Origin: Stictocephala bisonia
Taxonomy: Eukaryota > Arthropoda > Insecta > Hemiptera > Membracidae
Direction: 5' to 3'
Length of the DNA stretch: 64,000 bases
Assembly (NCBI GenBank): GCA_035578905.1
Contig: JAQJVL010000282.1
Span: 620,001-684,000 of the forward strand
In this document: piece by piece, positions 35,193 to 47,341 of the stretch
How the letters are laid out: each line of letters starts with the position of its first letter
Numbering within the stretch: position 1 is the first letter of the stretch
Translations under genes and position numbers: made by a program
The notes under the pieces: model-generated
Database searches by the model: none
What the model saw: the letters and a program-made list of their open reading frames with translations, nothing else
Told to the model about the DNA's origin: nothing

Positions 35193-37063
35193 TTATTTAT
35201 AACAATAGTTGTCAAATAGGAACAAACCTTTACAATAATAATTTCAAAAGAAAAACAATAAATTAGTAAAGTGCGCCTTGCTTAAGAATCTCGTAGTTTT
35301 CGGAAAGCTCCAGTTAAGTCAGTACAATGGCCAATATATATATTGTAGGGCCAATAAATATGAAAATAAAATTGTTAAGACAAAATATCCGTCAATAACT
35401 TGTAGGATACTTTTGGTGAGCTTTTGTAATTAGACTATGTTTTGATAAGATAACTAATCCAAAAAGAAGTACAAATATAGTTCGTCGTTTGTGTTTCATT
35501 GAGTAAAGCAAAGGTCATTGTAAAGTCGTTTATATGAATCACCTAATGTATTTAGGTAAAAGTGTCTGCTCTAATCATGAGTGAATTGTCACGTGCAATA
35601 AGCCTCTTTCAAAAATAATAATTTACTTATGTTTATTAAATTTACTTCTTTTTCAATACACTTTCCGTACTTAAAAATTAGTTTCTTAAAAATTACCAGA
35701 AAGAAGTTAAATACACTAATTTATATTAGTTATACGACTTTTTATTACTGATTGTACATTATATTGTAGTAGTGCAATAAAACAAACATATGAAAATAAA
35801 ATTTAAGCTTCAAGTAAAGGTTCATGATTAGTTCGATCGGTGCAGTCACTAAAGTACCCTGTTATGAATTAACCCGTGTTTTGCCCTTCCTTTCGTTCAG
35901 ATCTCTAGAGAACATTATGTGAGTAGTTGCTAGAGAAGTGTAGACCAATGACAGACCAGTGACATGAGACTGTTGCGTATCACCAGCACCAGATGGAGTC
36001 CCTCGACCAAAGAGGACTCCAAGAGCTCCCAGCACGGCTGCTCCAGAGTTTGGGTACGTGCCTCTGTCTATATTACTTTTGGTTGCAATAGATAAAATGA
36101 TTTTTTTTATTTTTCACAAAAAATATATGGTCCAACGTTGTCTAGTCACTTTTTTAACTGGTTAATGATATTCGGTTGTCGTTATATTATTTTTTTAAAG
36201 CATTTCAACACGTTGTCTAGTAGTACCAATGATCAAGTTGTTGGTAATTTAATGTATTTATCAAGTGCTAGAATGAAAGTAACTTCATCACCTGTGTTGG
36301 TGAATGCATAAATCATGAACTGGTTGTTGGGTTGTTAGATGTTGTGTTCATAGATTAGGTAGGTGAATTGTCAAGAGTTTCATTAGGATGGGTGTGAGGG
36401 TATGTATTAGTCTGTCTTACGTTTATAAACTAAACTTTAAAACCCACTCTGTAGTTTTGTAGAGAATATTTTACTATAAGGTGTTAATTTTTACATTTGA
36501 TAGTCATATCATTGTCATTATAATATAAGTTGAATAAATTGTTCTTAAGACTAATATTTCTCTGATTTTATGTAAAACAATTTTAGCTGCCAAATATAAT
36601 TCTGGTCTATCAACGGGTCGACATGGACGTGTCTCACATTTGGAATATACGTACTTCAAGCAAACAATACAAAGATTTATTGTCATTGGATCACGTAAAA
36701 AATTTAATAACTCATTTTTGATACAGCAACGTTCACTAAATTAGTATCTATCAGAGGGGTAAAGGCAGACATTGGATATTTTCATCAGGTAGTCTGACCT
36801 GAGAGTCTTGGCAGAGGCCCAGAGTCCCACCACTAATGACGCTTGCATCAGGGACTCTTGCTTCTGGGAGATATTTTATGTCTTACCGACCCTTCAGGAG
36901 TTACAAATGGGGTCCTCTCTCATGAAACCGTCTAAATCTGAAAGTTTTATAAGTTTGTGCTACATCTTTATTAAGTTTGAATATAAATGTTTCCCTATGT
37001 ACAAACCCTAATTATGCGAACGAACATATATATGTATGAGACTAACCGCATTCATTTATTTAT
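34973..37063. other. AT-rich DNA; weak exon candidate near 36.0 kb
   Basis: Includes (AT)-rich low-complexity sequence at about 35095-35205. No gene except the candidate below. Confidence 0.4.
35993..36053 (+). CDS. Possible 5' coding exon, leucine-rich-repeat-like
   Basis: ATG at 35993 opens MESLDQRGLQELPARLLQSL, followed by a GTACGT donor-like site at 36054. The spacing of L..RGLQELPARLLQSL resembles one leucine-rich repeat. The stretch is GC-rich against AT-rich neighbours. A second frame from an upstream ATG (35973, MRLLRITSTRWSPS) is also open. The evidence is short, so this is tentative. Confidence 0.25.
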
Positions 37064-37070
37064 ATAACTT

Positions 37071-37344
37071 CACAGAGAAGAAATAAACAGAGGTCGCTTT
37101 CAATAGTGCGCTAAATGAGTGTCCTAGTTATTATATAGAGTAGTTATCTCTCAAACATGTCTTGCGATGGCAGGGACATCACTTTCTCAGACCCCCCTCC
37201 CCTTATTTCCCCCAAATCCAGATTAACGTAATAATTATTTCTACAGATTTTTAAAGATGTACATTAGTTGTAATCTCTATGTAAAGACCTCTGGCGTTCA
37301 CTTCGGCCATAAGAAAGCGACCTCTGTTTCTTTTGCTCTCTGTA
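37071..37344 (+). mobile_element. MITE, CACAGAG family, copy 2
   Basis: The left end CACAGAGAAGAAATAAACAG with AGGTCGC is mirrored at the right (reverse complement TACAGAGAGCAAAAGAAACA, then GAGGTCGC). The flanks ATAACTT (37064-37070) and ATAACTC (37345-37351) match at 6 of 7 bases. 274 bp, no gene. Confidence 0.8.
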
Positions 37345-37351
37345 ATAACTC

Positions 37352-39164
37352 GTATTTATTTGAAAATTTATCATATCATTGCATCTGAACAATAACTTGA
37401 TCAGTTTTCCCTGGTCTCTAATGCACCATGAAGTGAAGTTTCGGCTGCCTCTTCACCCATTACAGTCATTATGTAATTCCTTTTTTGCGTTGTACATAAT
37501 TTAAATTACAATATAGTAAAAACCTTTCATAATATTTGTATCTCTGTACTTAGGTATCCTCTTATTTTTTACTTACCAGAAACAATGGCTCAAAGGATTT
37601 TTATGCAAATCGAGATAGTAAAAGTGGACCGATTAGATTCTGCGGTTCTTGTACTCTACTGATCTATTAATGACCACAAGACGGCATGAAACTATCTGCC
37701 AAGTACTAACTCGTGTAACAAACAGTCTACCAGCAGATAGTGCTGATCATGTACACAGCTACAATACATTACTACAATAAATCGTACTTAGAATGTGTAC
37801 AAGATTTTGCTTTACCGTACAAAGGCCATTCATAAAGTTCAAAATCTGTTCAATTCCGTAGAGAAAAATGTTATATCTTTCGATATATTTTTCGATTTTG
37901 TATTTGTTGAGTCCAATAATCGAGTTCATTGAGCCAGATTTGATCACGATAAGGGTAAAAAAGTTCCGTTATTTATATTTAATTAAATTTTAATTGAGCG
38001 CACCTAGTGGCTATAAGTTAAGCTCTTGACGCTTGGTGATGCCAAAAGCACACTGTATCTGACAAAAAGAAGCACAGATAAATGTATAAGACAATATGAA
38101 CAAAAAGAAAATCCGTGATCATTAAATGTTTACTCATATTCAAACAAACAGGATATTAGACGGGCGCAGATACAGAACTGAAACGTGACAACCATGTAAG
38201 GCGTCACAGTTCTATGGTTACTGCTGACTAGTATCATCTCGTCATTGGTCGTAGCATTTCCAACATCCTATTAGTTCCAGAACTTGTTGTTAGAGTGCTC
38301 TAAAGTTGTAGGAAGATTAAGTAAATGAACTAAAATTGTCTGAAGGAAACTATCGATATTAAAGCGAGGGCCCTAACTTCGCTTAGTAAAATAGAAAAAT
38401 CTACCTTTAACTTTTAATTGGAATTTAAATGTATGCCTTAGATGGTAACTATGATACATTCAGTACACACACGTGTGCTGGGCGGCAATTCGCAACTGTC
38501 TCCATAAGAGATAACTACACAAATGTCTCGATCGTGCATTACCATTGGATGTAGTGTTACCTTCACTTAGTGACTGTACAGTAGTGGGCAGTGTCGACCC
38601 AACAAAGGTCGTTTGTCGACAAGTCACATTTCCCACTTGATCTCAGTCATTTTGTAACACGCGTGCTAATAACATTAATATATTTATTATTGAGGAGAGC
38701 AACATTCACATAGTAGTCCGACATTGCGAACTGGATCTAAACCCTTTCAAATGCAGTAACAGATATAACAAAAACCAGTTGCGTATTTGGTTTTCCAGGT
38801 TTATTATACATTTTGTGCTTAATTATTTTTATAAGACACCTTTTTCTAAAAAAGGCATCAATGGAAGAGTTGTTGAAAATCCCGTTGACAAAACTAAATT
38901 ATCAATTGGTTTCTGCATTCAAAACAAGCTTCAGCATCCGGCATCGCTCAGCGAGTTGATATTGAATTGTGTGATAGAAAAGAATAAATTAAAAATTAAC
39001 AGGTAAAATATTTTATTAAGAACAAAAAAATATGTACAACAATTAATTGTAATTGTTAGTTAACCGTGAGAGAAGCAAGAGTGTTGGTGATTGGTGTAGC
39101 AATGCTTTAAAGTTTGTATTTGTGCATTGTTGATTGTAAAAGTATTGGCTAAATTTGATTGGAT
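37352..39164. other. AT-rich DNA, one dispersed repeat, no gene recognised
   Basis: Holds the repeat at 38150-38325. A 75-codon plus-strand frame at 38779-39006 has mixed composition (INGRVVENPVDKTKLSIGF) but no family or splice support. Confidence 0.4.
38150..38325 (+). repeat. Dispersed repeat, copy 1 (unclassified)
   Basis: Blocks GGCGCAGATACAGAACTGAA, CGTGACAACCATG, CATTGGTCGTAGCATTTC and GAGTGCTCTAAAG recur in order at 62548-62700 as GGCGCAGATAAAGAACCGTA, CATGACAATCGTG, TATTGGTCTTTGCATTTC and GAGCGCTCTGAAG. Confidence 0.5.
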
Positions 39165-42100
39165 TTTGTAATCATTTGGCAGTTTTAATTGGATTTTGGA
39201 ATTGTAATGGCAGTTTAGTAGATATCAATGGTATTCTATATGTAAATTGTCATGGCAGTTCAGTAGAGATCAGTGGTATTCTGGAGGTAAATTGTAATGG
39301 CAGTTCAATAGAGATAATCGATATTTTGGAGGTAAATTGTAATGGCAGTTCAATAGAGATCAGCGGTATTCTGGTGTTAAATTGTAATGGCAGTTCAGTA
39401 GAGATCATCGATATTCTGGAGGTAAATTGTAATGACAGTTCACTAGAGATCATCGATATTCTGGAGGTAAATTGTAATGACAGTTCACTAAAGATCATCG
39501 ATATTCTGGAGGTAAATTGTAATGACAGTTCAGTAGAGATCAGTGGTATTCTAGATGTAAATTGTAATTGCAGTTCAGTAGAGATCTGTGGTATTCTGAT
39601 GGTAAATTGTAATGTCAGTTCAGTAGAGATCAGTGGTATTCTGATGGTAAATTGTAATGGCAGTTCAGTAGCGATCAGTGGTATTCTAGTGTTAAATTGT
39701 AATGGCAATTAAGTAGAGATCATCGATATTCTGGAGGTAAATTGTAATGACAGTTCAGTAGAGATCAGTGGTATTTTGATGGTAAATTGTAATGGCAGTT
39801 CAGTAGAGATCAGTGGTATTTTGATGGTAAATTGTAATGGCAGTTAGGTAGAGATCATCGATATTCTGGAGGTAAATTGTAATGACAGTTCAGTAGCGAT
39901 CTGTGGTATTCTGATGGTAAATTGTAATGGCAGTTCAGTAGCGATCAGTGGTATTTTGATGGTAAATTGTAATGGCAGTTAAGTAGAGATCATCGATATT
40001 CTGGAGGTAAATTGTAATGACAGTTCAGTAGCGATCTGTGGTATTCTGATGGTAAATTGTATTGGCAGTTCAGTAGCGATCAGTGGTATTCTAGTGTTAA
40101 ATTGTAATGGCAGTTAAGTAGAGATCATCGATATTCTGGAGGTAAATTGTAATGACAGTTCAGAAGCGATCTGTGGTATTCTGATGGTAAATTATAATGA
40201 CAGTTCAGTAGCGATCAGTGGTATTCTAGTGTTAAATTGTAATGGCAGTTAAGTAGAGATCATCGATATTCTGGAGGTAAATTGTAATGACAGTTCAGTA
40301 GCGATCTGTGGTATTTTGATGGTAAATTGTAATGGCAGTTCAGTAGCGATCAGTGGTATTCTAGATGTAAATTGTAATGGCAGTTCAGTAGCGATCAGTG
40401 GTATTCTGATGGTAAATTGTAATGGCAGTTCAGTAGAGATCAGTGGTATTTTGATGGTAAATTGTAATGGCAGTTAAGTAGAGATCATCGATATTCTGGA
40501 GGTAAATTGTAATGACAGTTCAGTAGAGATCTGTGGTATTCTGATGGTAAATTATAATGGCAGTTCAGTAGCGATCAGTGGTATTCTAGTGTTAAATTGT
40601 AATGGCAGTTAAGTAGAGATCATCGATATTCTGGAGGTAAATTGTAATGACAGTTCAGTAGCGATCAGTGGTATTCTGATGGTAAATTGTAATGGCAGTT
40701 AAGTAGAGATCATCGATATTCTGGAGGTAAATTGTAATGACAGTTCAGTAGCGAACAGTGGTATTCTGATGGTAAATTGTAATGGCAGTTCAGTAGAGAT
40801 CAGTGGTATTTTGATGGTAAATTGTAATGGCAGTTAAGTAGAGATCATCGATATTCTGGAGGTAAATTCTAATGACAGTTCAGTAGAGATCTGTGGTATT
40901 CTGATGGTAAATTGTAATGGCAGTTCAGTAGCGATCAGTGGTATTCTAGTGTTAAATTGTAATGGCAGTTAAGTAGAGATCATCGATATTCTGGAGGTAA
41001 ATTGTAATGACAGTTCAGTAGCGATCAGTGGTATTCTAGTGTTAAATTGTAATGGCAGTTAAGTAGAGATCATCGATATTCTGGAGGTAAATTGTAATGA
41101 CAGTTCAGTAGAGATCAGTGGTATTTTGATGGTAAATTGTAATGGCAGTTCAGTAGAGATCTGTGGTATTCTGATGGTAAATTGTAATGGCAGTTCAGTA
41201 GCGATCAGTGGTATTCTAGTGTTAAATTGTAATGACAGTTCAGTAGAGATCTGTGGTATTCTGATGGTAAATTGTAATGGCAGTTAAGTAGCGATCATCG
41301 ATATTCTGGAGGTAAATTGTAATGACAGTTCAGTAGGGATCAGTGATATTTTGATGGTAAATTGTAATTGCAGTTCAGTAGAGATCAGTGGTATTCTAGA
41401 TGTAAATTGTAATTGCAGTTCAGTAGAGATCTGTGGTATTCTGATGGTAAATTGTAATGGCAGTTCAGTAGAGATCAGTGGTATTTTGATGGTAAACTGT
41501 AATGGCAGTTCAGTAGAGATCATGATATTCTGGAGGTAAATTGTAATGACAGTTCAGTAGAGATCAGTGGTATTCTAGATGTAAATTGTAATTGCAGTTC
41601 AGTAGAGATCAATGGTATTCTGATGGTAAATTGTAATGGCAGTTCAGTAGAGATCAGTGGTATTCTGATGGTAAATTGTAATGGCAGTTCATTAAAGATC
41701 ATCGATATTCTGGAGGTAAATTGTAATGACAGTTCAGTAGGGATCAGTGATATTTTGATGGTAAATTGTAATTGCAGTTCAGTAGAGATCAGTGGTATTC
41801 TAGATGTAAATTGTAATTGCAGTTCAGTAGAGATCTGTGGTATTCTGATGGTAAATTGTAATGGCAGTTCAGTAGAGATCAGTGGTATTTTGATGGTAAA
41901 CTGTAATGCAGTTCAGTAGAGATCATGATATTCTGGAGGTAAATTGTAATGACAGTTCAGTAGAGATCAGTGGTATTCTAGATGTAAATTGTAATTGCAG
42001 TTCAGTAGAGATCTGTGGTATTCTGATGGTAAATTGTAATGTCAGTTCAGTAGAGATCAGTGGTATTCTGATGGTAAATTGTAATGGCAGTTCAGTAGCG

Positions 42101-45100
42101 ATCAGTGGTATTCTAGTGTTAAATTGTAATGGCAATTAAGTAGAGATCATCGATATTCTGGAGGTAAATTGTAATGACAGTTCAGTAGAGATCAGTGGTA
42201 TTTTGATGGTAAATTGTAATGGCAGTTCAGTAGAGATCAGTGGTATTTTGATGGTAAATTGTAATGGCAGTTAGGTAGAGATCATCGATATTCTGGAGGT
42301 AAATTGTAATGACAGTTCAGTAGCGATCTGTGGTATTCTGATGGTAAATTGTAATGGCAGTTCAGTAGCGATCAGTGGTATTTTGATGGTAAATTGTAAT
42401 GGCAGTTAAGTAGAGATCATCGATATTCTGGAGGTAAATTGTAATGACAGTTCAGTAGCGATCTGTGGTATTCTGATGGTAAATTGTATTGGCAGTTCAG
42501 TAGCGATCAGTGGTATTCTAGTGTTAAATTGTAATGGCAGTTAAGTAGAGATCATCGATATTCTGGAGGTAAATTGTAATGACAGTTCAGAAGCGATCTG
42601 TGGTATTCTGATGGTAAATTATAATGACAGTTCAGTAGCGATCAGTGGTATTCTAGTGTTAAATTGTAATGGCAGTTAAGTAGAGATCATCGATATTCTG
42701 GAGGTAAATTGTAATGACAGTTCAGTAGCGATCTGTGGTATTTTGATGGTAAATTGTAATGGCAGTTCAGTAGCGATCAGTGGTATTCTGATGGTAAATT
42801 GTAATGGCAGTTCAGTAGAGATCAGTGGTATTTTGATGGTAAATTGTAATGGCAGTTAAGTAGAGATCATCGATATTCTGGAGGTAAATTGTAATGACAG
42901 TTCAGTAGAGATCTGTGGTATTCTGATGGTAAATTGTAATGGCAGTTCAGTAGCGATCAGTGGTATTCTAGTGTTAAATTGTAATGGCAGTTAAGTAGAG
43001 ATCATCGATATTCTGGAGGTAAATTGTAATGACAGTTCAGTAGCGATCAGTGGTATTCTGATGGTAAATTGTAATGGCAGTTAAGTAGAGATCATCGATA
43101 TTCTGGAGGTAAATTGTAATGACAGTTCAGTAGCGAACAGTGGTATTCTGATGGTAAATTGTAATGGCAGTTCAGTAGAGATCAGTGGTATTTTGATGGT
43201 AAATTGTAATGGCAGTTAAGTAGAGATCATCGATATTCTGGAGGTAAATTGTAATGACAGTTCAGTAGAGATCTGTGGTATTCTGATGGTAAATTGTAAT
43301 GGCAGTTCAGTAGCGATCAGTGGTATTCTAGTGTTAAATTGTAATGGCAGTTAAGTAGAGATCATCGATATTCTGGAGGTAAATTGTAATGACAGTTCAG
43401 TAGCGATCAGTGGTATTCTAGTGTTAAATTGTAATGGCAGTTAAGTAGAGATCATCGATATTCTGGAGGTAAATTGTAATGACAGTTCAGTAGAGATCAG
43501 TGGTATTTTGATGGTAAATTGTAATGGCAGTTCAGTAGAGATCTGTGGTATTCTGATGGTAAATTGTAATGGCAGTTCAGTAGCGATCAGTGGTATTCTA
43601 GTGTTAAATTGTAATGACAGTTCAGTAGAGATCTGTGGTATTCTGATGGTAAATTGTAATGGCAGTTAAGTAGCGATCATCGATATTCTGGAGGTAAATT
43701 GTAATGACAGTTCAGTAGGGATCAGTGATATTTTGATGGTAAATTGTAATTGCAGTTCAGTAGAGATCAGTGGTATTCTAGATGTAAATTGTAATTGCAG
43801 TTCAGTAGAGATCTGTGGTATTCTGATGGTAAATTGTAATGGCAGTTCAGTAGAGATCAGTGGTATTTTGATGGTAAACTGTAATGGCAGTTCAGTAGAG
43901 ATCATGATATTCTGGAGGTAAATTGTAATGACAGTTCAGTAGAGATCAGTGGTATTCTAGATGTAAATTGTAATTGCAGTTCAGTAGAGATCAATGGTAT
44001 TCTGATGGTAAATTGTAATGGCAGTTCAGTAGAGATCAGTGGTATTCTGATGGTAAATTGTAATGGCAGTTCATTAAAGATCATCGATATTCTGGAGGTA
44101 AATTGTAATGACAGTTCAGTAGGGATCAGTGATATTTTGATGGTAAATTGTAATTGCAGTTCAGTAGAGATCAGTGGTATTCTAGATGTAAATTGTAATT
44201 GCAGTTCAGTAGAGATCTGTGGTATTCTGATGGTAAATTGTAATGGCAGTTCAGTAGAGATCAGTGGTATTTTGATGGTAAACTGTAATGCAGTTCAGTA
44301 GAGATCATGATATTCTGGAGGTAAATTGTAATGACAGTTCAGTAGAGATTAGTGGTATTCTAGATGTAAATTGTAATTGCAGTTCAGTAGAGATCAGTGG
44401 TATTTTGATGGTAAATTGTAATGGCAGTTCAATAGAGATCAGCGGTATTCTGGAGGTAAATTGTAATGGCAGTTCAGAAGAGTCTGCGGTATTCTGAAGG
44501 TAGATTGTTATGGCAGTTCAGTAGGGATCAGTGGTATTCTGGTGTTATATTGTATTGCCAGTTCAGTAGAGATCATCGATATTCTGGAGGTAAATTGTAA
44601 TGAAAGTTCAGTAGAGATCAGTGGTATTCTAGATGTAAATTGTAATTGCAGTTCAGTAGAGATCAGTGGTATTCTAGATGTAAATTGTAATTGCAGTTCA
44701 GTAGAGATCTGTGGTATTCTGATGGTAAATTGTAATGGCAGTTCAGTAGAGATCAGTGGTATTTTGATGGTAAATTGTAATGGCAGTTCAGTAGAGATCA
44801 TCGATATTCTGGAGGTAAATTGTAATGACAGTTCAGTAGAGATCAGTGGTATTCTAGATGTAAATTGTAATTGCAGTTCAGTAGAGATCAGTGGTATTTT
44901 GATGGTAAATTGTAATGGCAGTTCAGTAGAGATCAGTGGTATTCTGGAGATAAATTGTAATGGCAGTTCAGAAGAGTCAGCGGTATTCTGAAGGTAAATT
45001 GTAATGGCAGTTCAGTAAGGATCAGTGGTATTCTGGTGTTAAATTGTAATGGCAGTTCAGTAGAGATAATCGATATTCTGGAGGTAATTTGTAATGAAAG

Positions 45101-45433
45101 TCCAGTAGAGATCAGTGGTATTCTAGATGTAAATTGTAATTGCAGTTCAGTAGAGATCAATGGTATTCTGATGGTAAATTGTAATGGCAGTTCAGTAGAG
45201 ATCAGTGGTATTCTGATGGTAAATTGTAATGGCAGTTCATTAAAGATCATCGATATTCTGGAGGTAAATTGTAATGAAAGTTCAGTAGAGATCTGTGGTA
45301 TTCTGATGGTAAATTGTAATGGCAGTTCAGTAGAGATCAGTGGTATTCTGATGGTAAATTGTAATGGCAGTTCAGTAGATCATTGATATTCTGGAGGTAA
45401 ATTGTAATGACAATTCAGAAGAGATCAGTGGTT
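39165..45433. repeat. 45-bp minisatellite, about 139 units with higher-order structure
   Basis: Unit GTAAATTGTAATGGCAGTTC then AGTAGAGATCAGTGGTATTCTGATG, 45 bp. Variant units alternate: one with TTAAGTAGAGATCATCGATA, one with GCGATCTGTGG, one with TATTCTAGTGTTA. In the middle of the array these form a 135-bp trimer. A block of about 2.4 kb (about 39502-41928) is repeated directly at about 41929-44310 with very few changes. Because 45 is a multiple of three, frames such as VNCNGSSVEISGIL stay open for many units at the array ends, but the TTAAGTAG variant puts a stop in that frame, so I do not call a gene. Confidence 0.97.
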
Positions 45434-45865
45434 GTTCCATTACATGGTTTTAGTGATTTCAGAGTCAACATAGTATTGTTGGAGATCTAATTTTCCGTCG
45501 AAGGCAGTGTAACGGTAATCCTGGCGCTTGCATACTGTTTGGATTTTTGTGGAAAGTTGTCACTCTCTTTAACGTTTACCAACGATGCAGAACATTCCAA
45601 CATTAAGAGTGTCTGGGGTGTTCCTGAACATTTTAGCAGTTTGCGGAACGTTTTGGAGTGTTATGAAATTCTGTCGAATTACTGGAATTTTGTGTACTGT
45701 TCAAAAAATGTCTAGGGGACGAAACTTGCATCCTTATATTTTCAACCATCTGTTAACATGTTAGTAAAAAAGGTCTCCGGTTCTTTAAACCACGAATGAT
45801 TAAAGCACATTTTTTTCTTATTTTTTTTTTATTCATAAGACACCGATCGTCAAGATATGGGCGAA
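45434..45865. other. Intergenic spacer
   Basis: Unique-looking sequence between the 45-bp array and a SINE. No gene recognised. Confidence 0.45.
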
Positions 45866-46125
45866 TATGGATTTCGAATGAGTGTGATGAGTGTATCTAC
45901 ACTCATCACACTCATTCGAAATCATCTGAGTGAATGTAGTCATTGTTACAAACTAAGGCCGACTATTCCTTAGAAAGTGTCATTAATTAATAGCCCAATG
46001 ACAAATGAACAGCCGGTGGTTATCAGCTGATCCTTCTCAAAATGTATTGACTCTGATTGGGATCGAACTGAGAACCATTAGCACATGAAGCTGGGATTGA
46101 ACCAACTACGCTACCGACCAATTTG
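45866..46125 (-). mobile_element. SINE-like repeat, family 1, copy 2
   Basis: On the minus strand a tRNA-like head TGGTCGGTAGCGTAGTTGG precedes GTTCGATCCC (B box, plus-strand 46059-46068). Then come the family blocks GGATCAGCTGATAACC, GGGCTATTAATTAATGACAC and GTAACAATGACTACATTCAC. The tail contains a short palindrome. Confidence 0.7.
45870..45923. repeat. 54-bp near-perfect palindrome
   Basis: Arms of 26 bp (45870-45895 and 45898-45923) with a 2-bp centre, built on GAATGAGTGTGATGAGTGTA. It lies at the end of a SINE copy. Confidence 0.92.
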
Positions 46126-47021
46126 GATATAACTCATAACCTCCAACATTGTGGTAAAATAAACCCCAATGTTTTTTCTTCGTTGTAATCAAGTATATCA
46201 TTGTAGTATATAAAACTGGAAATGTACTGAAGCCAGTGTTTTACTGTTTCTATACCTCAGTCGTAATTTTATTCATACTTCTTTTTTTTAGGAAAAAAAA
46301 CGTAAGAAAGGTTTTTCTCCAATCACATTGTGTAGGCCCATTGTATTTAGCTAAAAGTAAATGTATAACATGCATTGTTTTATTACTCACTAATTGTATA
46401 TTTTATTTATTCAAGCGTTCCATTTTAAAGACAAAAATATTGACATATCGGTGAATATGCTATACAAATTTGTCTTCTAATTGGGATTTTATGTCCTATG
46501 CTAAAAGTTTTGTTTTCAAGGACAATATTGTTTAATTTATAAATAATGTAGACATATTACATTTGTGTTTGACTATATATAATTTTAAATGGTGAAAAGA
46601 TACATTCCTTTCATATTAAATGTGAATATTTAACACAGTAACAATATTTGAACAAGGCTTTACGCTACGCTTAAATGTTAATTCTGCACAAAATAAAGTG
46701 CAACTTTACGTCATTGAAATGTTCATATTTCATGAGACCTTCAGAACTATCCGAGAGTTGACAAAATGTACTTTCAGTAAATTCACTTCAGTATTAGTAC
46801 TATTGGCATAGTTTATTGGGAAACTTCAACTTGCTTTCCAAACTTCCCAAGTGTCGTCTGCAGTGAACGAATTGCTTGCACCGAACTTTATCACGCTGTT
46901 CTAATGGTGCTATTCATATCTCAGCGCTGGTTAAACTCGCACAATAACATACACAAGTATATGTTATGGTGTTTTCTTGAATTACTACAGGTATAGTGGT
47001 AGCATCGTTATTGTAATTATA
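46126..47021. other. AT-rich DNA, no gene recognised
   Basis: A 72-codon frame at 46236-46454 is hydrophobic and AT-driven, with no support. Confidence 0.4.
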
Positions 47022-47028
47022 GCCACAC

Positions 47029-47334
47029 CACAGAGAAGAAAGTAACAAAGGTCGCGGCCTTCAATTGTTACCGATTAGCCTATATAGGTGTCGAGTAGTT
47101 AGTTATCCAGTTCACTGTGTGGATAGCAGAACCAGCAGCGTTGTCATTCCCTTACCTTATTCCCCCTTAGCACCCCTCCCCCCAAGCAGGACCCTTACCT
47201 TATTCCCCTCATATCATGAAGGATGAAAGTTGTAATTGTTACTACAAATTTATAAAGATTTGCATTAGTGGTAACTGCCATTGAGGCGTTTGCTGCTGCC
47301 ATAATAAGCGATCTCTGTTTATTTTTTCTCTGTG
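47029..47334 (+). mobile_element. MITE, CACAGAG family, copy 3
   Basis: Ends CACAGAGAAGAAAGTAAC and, reverse-complemented, CACAGAGAAAAAATAAACAG. Perfect 7-bp direct flanks GCCACAC lie at 47022-47028 and 47335-47341. The interior follows copy 2 (CCTTATTCCCC, AAAGATTTGCATTAGTGGTA, GAGGCGTTTGC). 306 bp, no gene. Confidence 0.85.
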
Positions 47335-47341
47335 GCCACAC

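Noticed and set aside
39155..45386. Frames of 60-185 codons with VNCNGSSVEISGIL repeats
   Set aside because: 45-bp array with stop-containing variants and equally open frames on both strands.
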